A stretch of 64,000 bases of DNA from Styela clava (lineage: Eukaryota > Chordata > Ascidiacea > Stolidobranchia > Styelidae): positions 11,909,001 to 11,973,000 of the forward strand of contig NC_135254.1 in NCBI RefSeq assembly GCF_964204865.1. Direction: 5' to 3'. Both the position numbers and the translations under genes were made by a program. Positions 12,858 through 24,025 of the stretch are shown here, piece by piece; the stretch's first letter is position 1; every line of letters begins with the position of its first letter. The notes under the pieces are model-generated. The model was not told the origin of the DNA. It saw nothing but the letters and a program-made list of their open reading frames with translations, and did not search any database.

Positions 12858-12950
12858 AGAGTCTTCCACTTTATAGTTTACCGGCACGCTTTGTATTGTC
12901 TCGAAGACAGCTGCCTCTATTCCGTGGCCAGGCGCAGGCCTTTCACGCCA
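12858..12950 (+). repeat. Dispersed repeat A, copy 2, first block
   Basis: Matches about 2773-2870, starting GAGTCTTCCACTTTATAGTT and ending in CCAGATGATG. The second block of this copy is found 1.6 kb downstream at 14550, as though later insertions separated the halves. Confidence 0.65.
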
Positions 12951-12982
12951 GATGATGGTGTCAGCGAAAGATATATATCCTT

Positions 12983-13135
12983 CGGGAAAGGATTTACATA
13001 TTTTTCCCAGGTGGAGAGGAAAGCCGCTAGGGTAGCTGCTTGATCACATGGCAAACCACGGCCTCTCGTCCGGTTACCAGTCCATGTCGGGTATAGGATT
13101 AGTTAGCCAGTTATTTGTTTCAGACTCCAGCCTCA
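12983..13135 (+). repeat. Short dispersed repeat C (SINE-like)
   Basis: Begins with GGATTTACATATTTTTCCC and continues through GGAGAGGAAAGCCG, TGATCACATGGC and CACGGCCTC. Related sequence occurs at 31815-31890 (TTTACATATTTATCCC, GGAGAGGAAAACCG, CAGCCTCGCGTC) and more weakly at 16630-16710 (TTCATATTTATCCC, TTGATCACATGGC). The copy at 16700 ends near a B-box-like GGATTCAAACC. A tRNA-derived SINE is possible but not shown. Confidence 0.5.
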
Positions 13136-13611
13136 GAAAATCTCTTATTTTTTGTGCCTAAAATCGGGACTATGGAAAGTGAAAGATGTTTAAGTTAAGA
13201 AGAAAGAATTTTTTTTAACATAGAATCTACTCTGACAAACTGGAAATACAAATGTGTGAAAGAGGAAGAGTTATATCTAAAAAGTTTTACACAAAGTTGA
13301 TTTTTACCATTTTTTCGAGCAGCCGATAAGATAAGTGGGCTATGCTCAAACATGTGGACACGGAGGGTAAAACTAACCTACAAGCATCTGTGTTAGGGTG
13401 CCGTGACGGTACAGTCCTAGCTTTTCTAGGTTATGTGACTCACGGAAACATTTGAGGTAATAGCATTCTAGCGCAAAATCCACATTTCGCCATGGCTGCC
13501 CAAAAAGCCGGCGGAACTATAGGTGTAAGGGGTCTATTTCTAAAGTACCCGGTACTTTAACTTTACCAACCTTGGTGCAACCTCTACACTAAAATGCCCA
13601 AATTCGTTATA
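13136..13611. other. No recognisable gene
   Basis: Intergenic sequence between repeat C and the Tigger-like element. The phrase GCTATGCTCAAACATGTGGA near 13350 resembles the start of repeat B at 53241, so another old copy of that repeat may be present. Confidence 0.4.
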
Positions 13612-13937
13612 CAGGGAGTCCTCGGGTTACGACTTACGCTGTTTCGAGGTTACGAACGCACTTCCAAAAAAATATAATTCTGTACTGTAATATCTAAGCC
13701 CTTAAACTGGATAATTGTGATCAAGAAAATCAGTGCTGTGGGCTCATTGGTTTTCCTCATTTAAATCGTACTTTTTGCATTATTTGTACATTTTATTACT
13801 GTGCCATACTTTACAATACAGTACGATATGTATAGAGTAATTTATGTACTGTACAGTATAATGTTCCGACTTACACTGAAATTCGGGTTACACCGCGTCT
13901 CAAGAACGGAACAATGTCGTAAGTCGAGGACTCCCTG
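13612..13937. mobile_element. Tigger-like (pogo/Tc1-mariner) MITE, 326 bp
   Basis: Terminal inverted repeats CAGGGAGTCCTCGGGTTACG and the reverse complement of CAGGGAGTCCTCGACTTACG are flanked on both sides by TA, the target duplication of the Tc1/mariner/pogo group. Further inside, GTTTCGAGGTTACGAACG pairs loosely with CGTTCTTGAGACGCGGTGTA. It has no coding capacity and depends on a transposase elsewhere. Confidence 0.85.
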
Positions 13938-14339
13938 TATTTCAATTCATTGAGCAAACATATGCCTACCATCCTTTCATAAATTTTATGCCCACTTACT
14001 GTGGAGCGTATTGTATATATATATACATATCAACGTTTTATGATTTTCAAAATAGTGAGTCTTGTTGCAAGTTTTTTTATAGAGCTTACCAACTTCTATT
14101 CAATTAATCACTTGCAATTTTGTCTTTGGTGTAACCATTTTCCCCTCGCTTTTCGTTTGTCTTTTATGTAACTTATATACATTTATCCAAATATGCCTTT
14201 TTTATAAATTTATACTGGAATTTTTTTTTTATTATATGATTTTAGTAAAGTTGCGTTCGCTGCGAATTTTTTCAATGATTCAAAATATGTTCATCAAAAC
14301 GACTATTGCATAGTCAATGTTTGTAGCAAATGTAGTTAT

Positions 14340-14512
14340 TTTTTTACACTGAACCAGTAACAGCGCTTTAGGTGTCGCTGCTTGAAGACCTAATAAGGTC
14401 CCTCGCGACTTCTGTTGCACAAAATATCATTATTATTATATTTATTTCCTGTACCAATTTTTTGTGCATTTGATGTTTTTGTGACGACGAATAAATGATT
14501 GATTGATTAACA
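14340..14512 (+). mobile_element. LINE 3' end with (GATT)n tail
   Basis: The segment ends GACGACGAATAAATGATTGA followed by another GATT unit. An AATAAA-like phrase then a short tandem tail is typical of CR1/L2-type LINE 3' ends. No reverse transcriptase remains in this copy, so it is a strongly 5'-truncated insertion. Confidence 0.55.
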
Positions 14513-14549
14513 AACATATTTACCAGCAATTGTATGATGGATCGCGGTC

Positions 14550-14790
14550 AAGTTCTTAATGGGAAATGCCAATTTAAAAATCTGGTATTTTCAGACTAGA
14601 CATAATAAAAAAGCTATTTCTAATACCTTTCAATTCCCTTATCCACTTGCCAGGAAATTAGGAATTAGGTAACATCTTAACGTGCCAAAAATTTAATGAA
14701 AAGAACAATTAAAGAAGAATTCTCATGATGCTGACAACAACAGAGTTGGAAAAAATCTCTAAGTTGCAAGAATTTAAGACAGCATTGCAT
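14550..14790 (+). repeat. Dispersed repeat A, copy 2, second block
   Basis: Corresponds to about 2955-3150. It shares TTTCAGACT, CCAGGAAATTAGG, AATTAAAGAAGAATTCTCAT and GACAACAACAGAGTT with copy 1, with scattered substitutions. Confidence 0.7.
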
Positions 14791-15543
14791 TATGTTTCAA
14801 AATTGCTTCTTCGTCAGTCAGCACCGTGGATTGGAATGTTTTTATTCTTATAAACGTTGGGAGTCTGAATTACAGACTTGCATAAACTCGGATAAGCATG
14901 GGATTTGGATGCTGCTAGAAAGTTTTTCAGTATTTCAGTATTTGATTTTTATCTGAGATGTGAATTTTCCCACTCCAAATCACTGTTTCTAAAATTGAAC
15001 GACATAATGGAAATCAACGGTCAGACATTACAGTCGAGTATATTTATCAAGTCAGTAAAAAAAAATGATAGCATACAAAAGTACTAGAAAAAGTTACACA
15101 TAAGGTTCTATCTAATATGCAATTGTGATTTTAGAGACCTGGAAATTAATTCAGGTATTCCCAGTTTCATGTGAACTACACGATGCTAAGGCGGTAGTTT
15201 TACCGGAAATATTCGAGACGTTGAATTGTGAATCTTCTATCGTTTGAGCCTTGATGGCGTCGCGGCCTTTGGCAAGCGCGATCCACATATGTAAAGTTAC
15301 TCTCACACAAACAGCATGTATGTCAACATGCGTACCATAGGCATTTACCTGTTGCTACAGTTAACCAATAGACAAAAGTTGGGATCCGGAATAAACACCA
15401 AGTGGCGCTTCTACAGAAAATCAGACAAAATATTTAGGAAAAATATACATCGGCACAAAAAACGAAACATCAGTATCTATGATTGCTTATTTTTCAAAAT
15501 GTATGATCATGATGAAAGAAAGGACCCCACCTAACAACCATTT
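14791..15543. other. Intergenic sequence, 3' of the PBK-like gene
   Basis: No supported gene. The 3' untranslated region of the minus-strand kinase gene should begin at 15543 and run downward, but I see no clear TTTATT (minus-strand AATAAA) close to the stop codon. Confidence 0.4.
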
Positions 15544-18500
15544 TCAATCTTCAAAATTCAACTTGCATTGCAAATCCTCCATTTGTGTGGACGAAAGTAA
15601 ACTGGACACTATTTGCTTAGCAGAAGGGCGCTTGTCAGGATTTTCATCAGTGCAAACATAGAATAATGCAATAGGATCTTGGTAGCTTTCGCCGAAATCT
15701 GTTGGTGGTAGATGCGGCCTGGTACCTTTAATGTAATATGCAAATAGGATTAGCAGATAACAAATAATCCGAACAAAATTGCAACAGTCTTGATATTAAG
15801 TATACCGGTACTCAAAATATTGAGGAAGGGCAATATTTAATAACGGGTCTATTACTGGTAATTTAAATGAGCAGAGGTAGAAATCAAATGTTTTGACTAC
15901 GATTTAAGGTTAAATAATATAAAACTTGATTTTATCATCCAACAACATATCTAACATTAGTAGTAGCTAGGACAGGAGAAGAAAGTGGAAAAATATCTAC
16001 ATCCAAAGACCAGATCCTACTTCCTATCCAATTTATATTGGTTCTGCACTTTTCAGAAATTACCACGTTTTTTATGTATATTGCAAAAACACAAACATGA
16101 AATGTAAAAAAAAAACTTCATAGTCATGGACATGGTATTGATAGTAATATGTCACATTTTGATCACCATAAAAACATTAACATGGCTACTATTCTCAAAG
16201 TCAAACCTACCAAGAAATGAAGGATAAATCTTTTCAGCTTCTTCAAATGCTTTTTCATATTCAGCTTCTGTTGGAAAATCATCCTCAATTGGAAAAATAT
16301 CGAAATGCGGAATGTTGAGTGATAACATTTCATAAATAACAAGTCCATATGAATAAATATCACTTCTGTCAGATACATATTTGCCTGAAACATAGAAGAG
16401 AATTAATTAGCTGTTAGATCATGATCATAGATTGATATTCAAGATTCATAGCCTGGATTATTATGTAAATAAAGAATCTAATGGATATGCTACCGTTAAA
16501 ACTAGTAATAGATACATGAGTGAGCAATTGCCAATGTAGCAATCTAGAATTTCATTAATGAAAATAATTAAATAAGTCTACAAGTCAATGCCAGAATCTT
16601 TCACTCATGAGAAAATACACACATCTGAATTGAGGAGATTTTCATATTTATCCCTGAGTAAAGAGGATAAAACGAATTGATCACATGGCTGTTGCCAGGA
16701 TTCAAACCTGTGAGCCTGAACAGGGTAATTAGGTGTGCGGAGCCTGAACGGGGTAATTAGGTGTGCGATGGTAGTCGTGTTGCTAAAGCTTAACATGATG
16801 TACAAACCGCCAGGATGATATCATTAATATAATATAATCTGTGGGCGTTTGAACAAGTAATAATTTACCCAAGATATATTTTATTGTTAACTACAATATA
16901 TCCCTACACATAGATAAACTCACCTCTAATGGCTTCCTTAGCTGACCATGATTCAGTCCCAACATAAAGTGAGGACAGAGCTTGAAGATTTTCATCAAGT
17001 TTTATTGCAACACCAAAATCACATAACTTTATTATATCGTATTCACCCTGAAAATATTTTTACAAAATAACATATGGAAGAGTAATATGATGGCGTCGTA
17101 TGAAGTTGGGTGACATAGATGGCCTGAGATGAACAGATTGTAATAAATTGGATAGGCAATTATGATCAAGGCTGAAACTTTGAATAGAAAACAATCCCCT
17201 GAATCGGCTCGACTTAAAATCAATTGAGTTAAGGATACCTTTACAAGTACATTAGCACTCTTGATATCAGCATGTAGAAGTTGTTTTTCAGTGTGTAAAT
17301 ATGATAAAGCAGAGGCAATATCCGATGAAACCTTCAATATGAGACGTGGTGCAAGAGGTCCTAAAACACAAAAAAAGATGTTCTGCAGGTTGCTTACACA
17401 AAAGCATGTATTCCATTTCTATAACATGCATCGGATTAATTTTTGTGGATAGACCATCTCACTCATGGGTAATCTTACCAGACCTTCTATGAAGTAAATA
17501 CAAAGCCTCATTCACGGTACAATGAATTGTTAATCTCACTAACCAATAACCATAACAAAAATTCAGTGATTGCATCCAGAATAGCCAACTCGTTAACTAT
17601 TTTCAAGCCACATTTACGCTGTTAACCAAATAAGACAAAAACAAACGAATTGTGGTCTTTCATACAAGGCAGTCCATTAGGTGTAAATTTGAATTACTAA
17701 TGCTAGTTTATGAAGAAGTGAAATATTTTTATCATGGCGACTAGTGAAAATGTGATCACAATTCTCCAGTATTGACACCTCAGTCTACACTAAAATATCG
17801 ATATAGACAATAAAAGAATTGTGTAATATAGAATCCTGTTTTGCATTAGGATTTTGACCCCTAATCTACATGCTACATTGAACTCCACAAACTGCTTAGA
17901 AAATGTACCCTAACAGCAATATTATACCAAAGAGCAAACCTAAATGTTCCTCCATTCTCTCCTCCAAGATAGAGAATAAACATTTTTCTGCATCTTCAAG
18001 AGCCAAACACAACATTCCATCTTTTGCTTTGGATAATGCCCGGAATCCAACAATATTTTTGTGGTCAATCGATTTCAATATGTTAGCTTCTTCTTTTAAC
18101 CTTGATTAGATAAGTATTTTCATAGCTAATCCAAATGCAAAAGAAACAAGTGAACTGCATGCATAAGAGAGATAATCATGTTTTGAAATTTATCAAAGAA
18201 AGTCATTAAGAAAAAATCTGAACATGTGAGATTACATGCTATTATTCCTATGCTACTCACCGATTGGCAAAAAGATTTGCTTTATTTTTCTGTTTTGATT
18301 TGTTAACTTTTTTTACCGCCCATGGTGACCGATGCATGCCTTGCCGTGGTGATCGTTCCAGAAGATAAACACTGACGCCTTCAAAACGGGATATTATAAT
18401 ATAAGAACACCTCACAACTTAAGCACTAGTTAACATTTCATTCCCATACTGTTATCAAAAGCAGTGGAAGCTAAAAACTAAACATGGCATTGACAAAAGA

Positions 18501-18805
18501 GGGAAACAGATACAAAGGAGTGAGAGCGTTGATCAAAACAAACTGCTCTAAACATATTCGGAGTTGGGAAAAATCAGCAGAAAGAATGCATAATTCAAAG
18601 GTTTGAAGCTTTATCACCATGAGAAAGGCCTTGAGAAATATCAATTAGTCAAGTGATTATAATAACTAAAACTTGAACCTGTGCCATATCCCAATCTTTG
18701 TAGCAAGGGTGATGCAGGCATATTTAAACAAGGAGATTGGCATTCCGCTCCAACCTGTTTTTTCTTGAACCGCATCACAGGTGTCTGCAATATATTTTCA
18801 CTCAT
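15544..18805 (-). CDS. PBK: PBK/TOPK-like protein kinase, 7 exons, 335 aa
   Basis: Mitotic MAPKK-like serine/threonine kinase (PDZ-binding kinase / T-LAK cell-originated kinase). Minus-strand exons in transcript order: 18805-18679, 18378-18261, 18100-17940, 17360-17239, 17047-16924, 16384-16211, 15725-15544; total 1008 nt in one frame with GT-AG introns. Features: an N-terminal Thr8-Pro9 like the CDK1 site near the start of PBK; NMPASPLLQRLGYGTG glycine loop; WAVKKV with Lys65; catalytic loop LLHADIKSANV (Asp167, Asn172); KLCDFGVAIKL (Asp186); GTESWSAKEAI; DIYSYGLVIYEML; a C-lobe ending CTDENPDKRPSAKQIV. The HRD Arg is replaced by Ala; PBK normally has Gly there. The order of elements and length (about 322 aa in vertebrates) fit PBK very well. 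Intron 5 contains repeat-like DNA at 16630-16768. In vertebrates the gene is cell-cycle regulated. Confidence 0.95.
16713..16768. repeat. 28-bp tandem duplication within a PBK intron
   Basis: Two adjacent copies of AGCCTGAACAGGGTAATTAG followed by GTGTGCG, differing at one or two positions. It lies next to a weak copy of repeat C. Confidence 0.8.
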
Positions 18806-19897
18806 GTTTTGTATTTTAGACAGCTCTGCTAATATAAATGAAGCAGTGTGTATGAATGGCTCTGTACAGTCGCAGCTTGAATATCACAGATCAGGCTGAC
18901 ATTGCACTGTTGAAATTGAGTTCTAAAAAAAGAGAGCATTGGCAGAATAAGCTGATTGGGATCCTGTCAGGTACAGTACAATTTTATTTAGCGAAATTCA
19001 ACCAAGATTCTTTACTATGAAATCAATGAACTAATGCATGACCTTTTCGCATTGCCACCAAGATATATCAAAATGTTGATTGTAGGCTAATTAGCTAATT
19101 CAGTAATTGGCATTTAGTTCACCACTGCATCAAGACTGTGACATTTGTCTTGAATAATTAAAATACACCGATACAGGAATAGGCCTGATACAATGTCTGC
19201 TGGAATATAAGGCTATCAAATTCCAGTTAGGCTATAAGTAATTTTTCTCTTCGATACAATTACAAAACTGTTTTTTAACGGTGGCAGCCAATTTACCACT
19301 GATTTGCGTCTCACTTCACACTGTCACAAGTTCAGATAACTGGATAATGAAAAAAATTGTTATGTCATAGCTACAGTAGCTATGATATAAAATTTGCACT
19401 AGATCCATACGTCAATCAAAGACCCAACTGCACTGTACCTACTGTCGTTTGCTAGCTCCGATAAACAAAATGCAAGTTTCTAACCAGGTGAACGAATGGG
19501 TACCGGTATAGTCTATTTCAGTATTTGGAGCAAAGACTAAAAGGATATTTTGATAGAATTTAGACTACTGCTAATTTTGATGCCCCTTGATCTACGCATA
19601 ATGGTATGGACAACTATTACTAAGTCTCCGGAATGAAACCAAGGTTGGCACGTCCAAACCGCACCGCGAAGGTTTTTTCATTTTTTGCTTCAGATATGGC
19701 ACCGGTATATGATAAGCCTAGTTATATCGGCCACCATAAAACAATATCATCCAAACTGTTATATTTATTTTTTTTTAATGACAAATAACAAATAAAATAA
19801 TATCAAAAAGAATTTCCAACAGTACCGGTACATTATTAATACAGTAATATGTTATATGGTACCGGTACATGTTATTCATGGTTGTTCCAAGGAAGAA
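18806..19897. other. Upstream region of the PBK-like gene
   Basis: About 1.1 kb with no gene. Several TACCGGTA motifs are scattered here and through 19.8-20.9 kb. The 5' untranslated region and promoter of the minus-strand kinase presumably lie here or further upstream. Confidence 0.4.
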
Positions 19898-20265
19898 TGT
19901 ATGTATGTATGTATGTTTATTCGTCTCGTAAAAGCAATATAAAAGAGTAAGTACTTATAAATACTGAAGACGGGATGTATGCACAAGACCATATTGGCCT
20001 AAAACACAGATGTGCGGCATACACCCCTTTGATTTATATAAATTTTAATAGGGTAAATCAAATATGTACAATATGGTCCTTTATACAGGCAGTTGTGCGA
20101 GGAGGGTGGGTGGATGCGGTAACAGGGATATGGGTGGAGTGTACAAAACTGTTTGTACAAAGGAGTTTGTTAGACAAAACAACATCTATAAATAGAGACA
20201 CAACACAACATGAAACACAATGCATATGAATATAGTAATAAAAAAATTTTCTAAAAAAAAAAAAA
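19898..20265 (-). mobile_element. Antisense LINE/retroposon 3' end with (CATA)n tail
   Basis: Read on the minus strand, the segment ends GAGACGAATAAACATACATA plus more CATA units (plus-strand ATGT repeats at 19898-19917). An AATAAA just before a tetranucleotide tail is the normal structure of a LINE 3' end. No reverse transcriptase domain is recognisable upstream, so only the terminal part is present. Confidence 0.45.
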
Positions 20266-21239
20266 AATTAAGAATTTGGATGAATGTACAATACCATTGA
20301 GTGATGATACCACATACTATAAAACGCGGGAATGGTCAAGTTTAAAGGGTGTGTACATATATGGTATGCACCACTCAAGGGCGACAGTGTTATAAGTGGT
20401 CTATGGCTGTTCTGGCCAAAATGTGACCCTACAGGTTTTGGCGAAATATGATAATAAAGGTATGTATCAAATGACTCACTATTATAAGGTTTTTTTTGAA
20501 ATTCTGGATTCAGCCAAAAACAATGAAGTTTCAAAAAAAAAATAAAAAAACTTAATAAAAAGCATTTCCACAAAACCTATTATGGTTGCATTTCAGCCAG
20601 AAGATTAGAAAGGTATAAAGGTACAGTGGGATAGGGAATGATAAGTTATAAAGAGAAGCCATTTTACAATGTCATGGAATTTACATTGGAAAAAGAATTC
20701 ATCACCGTTCATTTTTTCCATAATTCCATTTTTTTCATAATCATCATTTATACGATTACAATTATTTGTAAGATAAAGCATGTAAAAACAAGTGTTTCCA
20801 ATTATATTTATTTAACATTCAATATTGTTCAAACCTACTTGATTCTGTTACCGGTACCGAAATGTTCATGGTTAAAATTAAATGTCTCTGTTTAAAATCA
20901 AAACAATGGAATCCGAATTTCCCGCCCACGCTGATCCGGAGCTATGTTACGTCGGAGTCTCCCGGACTTCTGTCATCAAAACAGAACGAAGCTTGTGTTA
21001 CCGCCCTAATGTTTTTATGATGTCAAAATTTTGTAACTCTCGTATTTTTCAGTATCTTCACTGTACGACTTTTGTAATATATGTTTTATTTATAAGTTTT
21101 GTGTTGATACATTAATCCGTGCAGAATAAAAAAAAACATCAGAAACTGTTGAGCTGAGATCGGAGTCAGAATTTTTTAAGATTTGGGAGTAGAATTACAA
21201 GACGAAACTTTTGTTATTCCAGTTAAACATGGCTTATAT
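20266..21239. other. Intergenic region, one GC-richer patch
   Basis: Mostly AT-rich, with a GC-richer stretch at about 20910-21010. It contains TTTCCCGCC (20918-20926), an exact E2F-type site. Because E2F commonly drives mitotic kinase genes, this could be the promoter or 5' UTR exon of the minus-strand PBK-like gene 2.1 kb away. A minus-strand donor-like CAAG/GTAGGT lies near 20833. This is inference only. Confidence 0.25.
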
Positions 21240-21762
21240 CCGGCGCGGGCAACCTTTTTTGGCTCGCGTGCCAAAATCGACTACATTTATTGACAAAATT
21301 CATCCGCGTGCCGACCAAAATTGTCGAGAGCTCACTCAGTTGTGACGTCATACTACATTTTTTTGTAGCTACCGTAAAGGCTCGTTTTAACGCCCGGTCT
21401 TGATTAAGGGCCCGTTTGAATAGCCGCCCGTGTGAACAGCACATAAAAATAAATAAGGGCCGGTGCTTGAATACCCGCCCGGTGTAAATTATTTTTTTTT
21501 GCGGATTTGTACCTGCGGTGCGTAGAAAAAGTCAAAATTTTCATTATCGTTTAAATCATACTTGAGAACTGGAATATATGTCATGAAAGGACCAAAAGAG
21601 TTTAATCTAATAACGGATTGCTAACAAACAACTATGAATAAGCGGACACAGAGTTTCATCAGATAAGAGTCTTAAAATTCTTGTGAAGTAGAATGATCTC
21701 GTTTCTGAAGCCTCACTCGCGTGCCGAATAAATGGGCTCGCGTGCCAAGTTGCCCACCCCTG
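21240..21762. mobile_element. Non-autonomous hAT element, 523 bp, perfect 8-bp target duplication
   Basis: Left end CCGGCGCGGGCAACC (mutated) and right end GTTGCCCACCCCTG form inverted termini. Both sides are flanked by GCTTATAT (21232-21239 and 21763-21770). Phrases such as CTCGCGTGCC occur near both ends. There is no transposase. Eight-bp duplications and the CAGGGGTGGGCAAC-type terminus identify the hAT superfamily. Confidence 0.85.
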
Positions 21763-22011
21763 GCTTATATCGTTTAAATTTAGTACATGAACATGATCAA
21801 ACAACTCCATTGATAGTGGTGGTCGTAATTTAGTGCGTTTAAAGGTAGTTTAGGAAGTCCTTTTGAACTCTACAAAGTCTGATTTCCTAATGCCCTTTTA
21901 ACCAGGACTGGATTGTGGCTTTAAGGAGCCCTAAGCACTTAAGACTTTGATGCCATAAATATCAAAAGTCATAATATCTGCAATTGATTATGTAAGTTTC
22001 CATATTCATCA
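21763..22011. other. No recognisable feature
   Basis: Short spacer between the hAT element and the LINE fragment. Confidence 0.4.
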
Positions 22012-22858
22012 TTGGAACATTATTTTTTTCTAGCTTACATTAATGACATGTTCAGATGTCTGAAATCCTCCGAGTCAATCATGTTTGCTGATGACACTGA
22101 CTTGATTCTTAATGGGAAAATCCTTGAAGATCTATTCACAGTTGCAAACCAAGAATTAACCAACATCCATAGCGGGATGTTAGTTAATAAATTATCTATT
22201 AATGCTAAAAAAACTGAATTTGTATTATTCCATCCAAGCAAGCATAGAAGTGTGAGTTGTACAAAACCACTACTGCTCAATGGCAATGAAATTGAAAGAT
22301 CTGTCTTGGAAATCACAAATATCGCATGTTATTGGTAAAACAAAAAGAAACTTGGCAGTTGCTGCCAAAGTACCCCAGTGCGTTAATCAATCAGCTTTAT
22401 TAGCAATGTTTCAATCACTACTACTCAGTCATATCCGATATTGTTGCTCAGTCTGGCTCCATGGTAATAAAACACTTGTCTCAAAATTGCAAAGTACTTT
22501 TTTAAGAATTGTCTTCAGGAAAAGTAAACATGAAAGTGTAAATCATTTCTATCAAACGCTAAATATACTCAAAGTCGAAGATATAATGAAATTTGAAGTA
22601 TTATCGTTAGTCTATGATTTTCATAACAACTCCTTGCCAAACTGCTTTGACGACATTCTAACTAAAATTATTTCCAATCGAAGAAGTAGTTCTGATTTTT
22701 TCATACCTTTTATGAGTAAGTCTGTGAGCCAGCATGCCCTGTGTTATACTGGGCCCAAGCTGTGGAATTCCCTCCCCTTAAATTTAAAGACATTGAAATC
22801 CAAAAAAATGTTTCAGAAAAAAGTCAAGTCCCACTTGATATCCAAATATTAAAAGTTA
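22012..22858 (+). pseudogene. 5'-truncated LINE reverse transcriptase (CR1/L2/Jockey-like), frameshifted
   Basis: The first frame (to about 22300) begins inside the reverse transcriptase with AYINDM, then MFADDTDLIL (the catalytic F/YADD box) and NKLSINAKKTEFVLF. The sequence then shifts to the next frame and runs to the stop at 22850-22852 with LSHIRYCCSVWLHGN, LHILKVEDI-type residues and a terminal GPKLWNSLPLNLKTLKSKK motif common at the end of non-LTR retrotransposon ORF2 proteins. Endonuclease and most of the RT are missing. The frameshift near 22300 makes it a dead copy. Confidence 0.85.
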
Positions 22859-22889
22859 TTATTTCAGAACCACACTGACATAGTTTTTG

Positions 22890-23255
22890 TAGGTAATTAG
22901 ATAGAACATCAAAAGAAAGACCATGACAGAATGTTGGGACACTCCTCACTTGCACATACTTATTATTTTCATGAGAATGTTGAACAGCCATAATATTGTT
23001 ATTGTCTCTGAGATTGCTTATTATTTTTGAACAAGCAGCTAAGCTCTCCACATCTGTTTTGTTTTGCATTCTAGTTGGCTCTTTATTTTGTCCTATAGCA
23101 TGCATAGCATAAGATTCTTCCGCATATGGCTGCTCATATTCTGTTATGTGCATGTTTTTTGTTGGGTTTCTGATATTCCACATGCATGATCTTTTATTTC
23201 TATTTGAGTGGTGTGTTTCTTTGTGAGGGTTGTAGGAGGTATAATTTAACTCCTG
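22890..23255 (-). CDS. Possible orphan coding exon, product unknown
   Basis: On the minus strand about 120 codons are open from an acceptor-like AG near 23250 (upstream of GAGTTAAATTATACC) to roughly 22890. The protein is polar and rich in Asn, His, Tyr and Ser, with phrases such as ITEYEQPYAEESYAMHA and RSVPTFCHGLSFDVLSNYLQ. This length of open frame is unusual for such AT-rich DNA and the composition is protein-like. A weak donor TAT/GTCAGT lies at about 22880. I recognise no family. It could be one exon of a gene interrupted by the LINE, part of another transposon, or chance. Confidence 0.3.
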
Positions 23256-24025
23256 TACCTATTACTGTAATTAGGCGACCAGTCGAGATATATTGGATTC
23301 TCCCCTTCATTTTAATTTGCTGTGGTATTCCATGATTTGTTTTGTCTGTATACAAAATTTTATCCCAGGTCAAGGTTCTGCTGTGAAATTAACGTGAAGG
23401 CCAATAAAAAATGGTTAGTGTGGTTTGAGAGTTCTTGCATGGTTTGCGAAGATTATTTACCCTGTGTCCCAACCAGAATTCAACTCAGGTCTTTCAACTT
23501 GCGTTTTAAAGATAAATAACTAATGATTAATATTTACTCAAAATAATAATTTCTTCTCAACAAAAGTGTAGGGTAGTGACTAGTGAGTGTTATTTCCTAA
23601 TATGAAACCCTTAAATATTTTACTCGCAGATTTTTTTTCTGTTTTTCAGGTCGTTTGTGATGACCAATTCCATGGCTAGCTTATTGAATATAAAGGGTGT
23701 ATACATCATCAAAATTGGCAGTCTGATGTAGTGATGTCTCATTTATAATAACTTTGAATTGACAACAATTGCGTTACATTAAGTAAATGAAGAAATGATC
23801 CTGTGAAATAACAATCCTAATTCCCTTGTCCTTGCAGAAGTCAATATCTAAGATTGAAAAAAACCTTACTTATAACCTTGGTAACCAACATATTCCTATT
23901 CCCCGTTGTCCTACCTTAATTAATTATAATTACTTATACTGTTACTTGTACCTTTGAATACATTACACTCTGGACTATAATTTGGCAATAATAGGCTCTA
24001 GTTTGGGGAATGAAGTGGTCTAGCC
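23256..24025. other. No recognisable feature
   Basis: AT-rich sequence without a supported gene. Confidence 0.4.

Noticed and set aside
20882-21115. Open frame of 77 codons on the plus strand in a GC-richer patch
   Set aside because: No family features, and the C-terminal half is low-complexity hydrophobic sequence; more likely promoter or chance.
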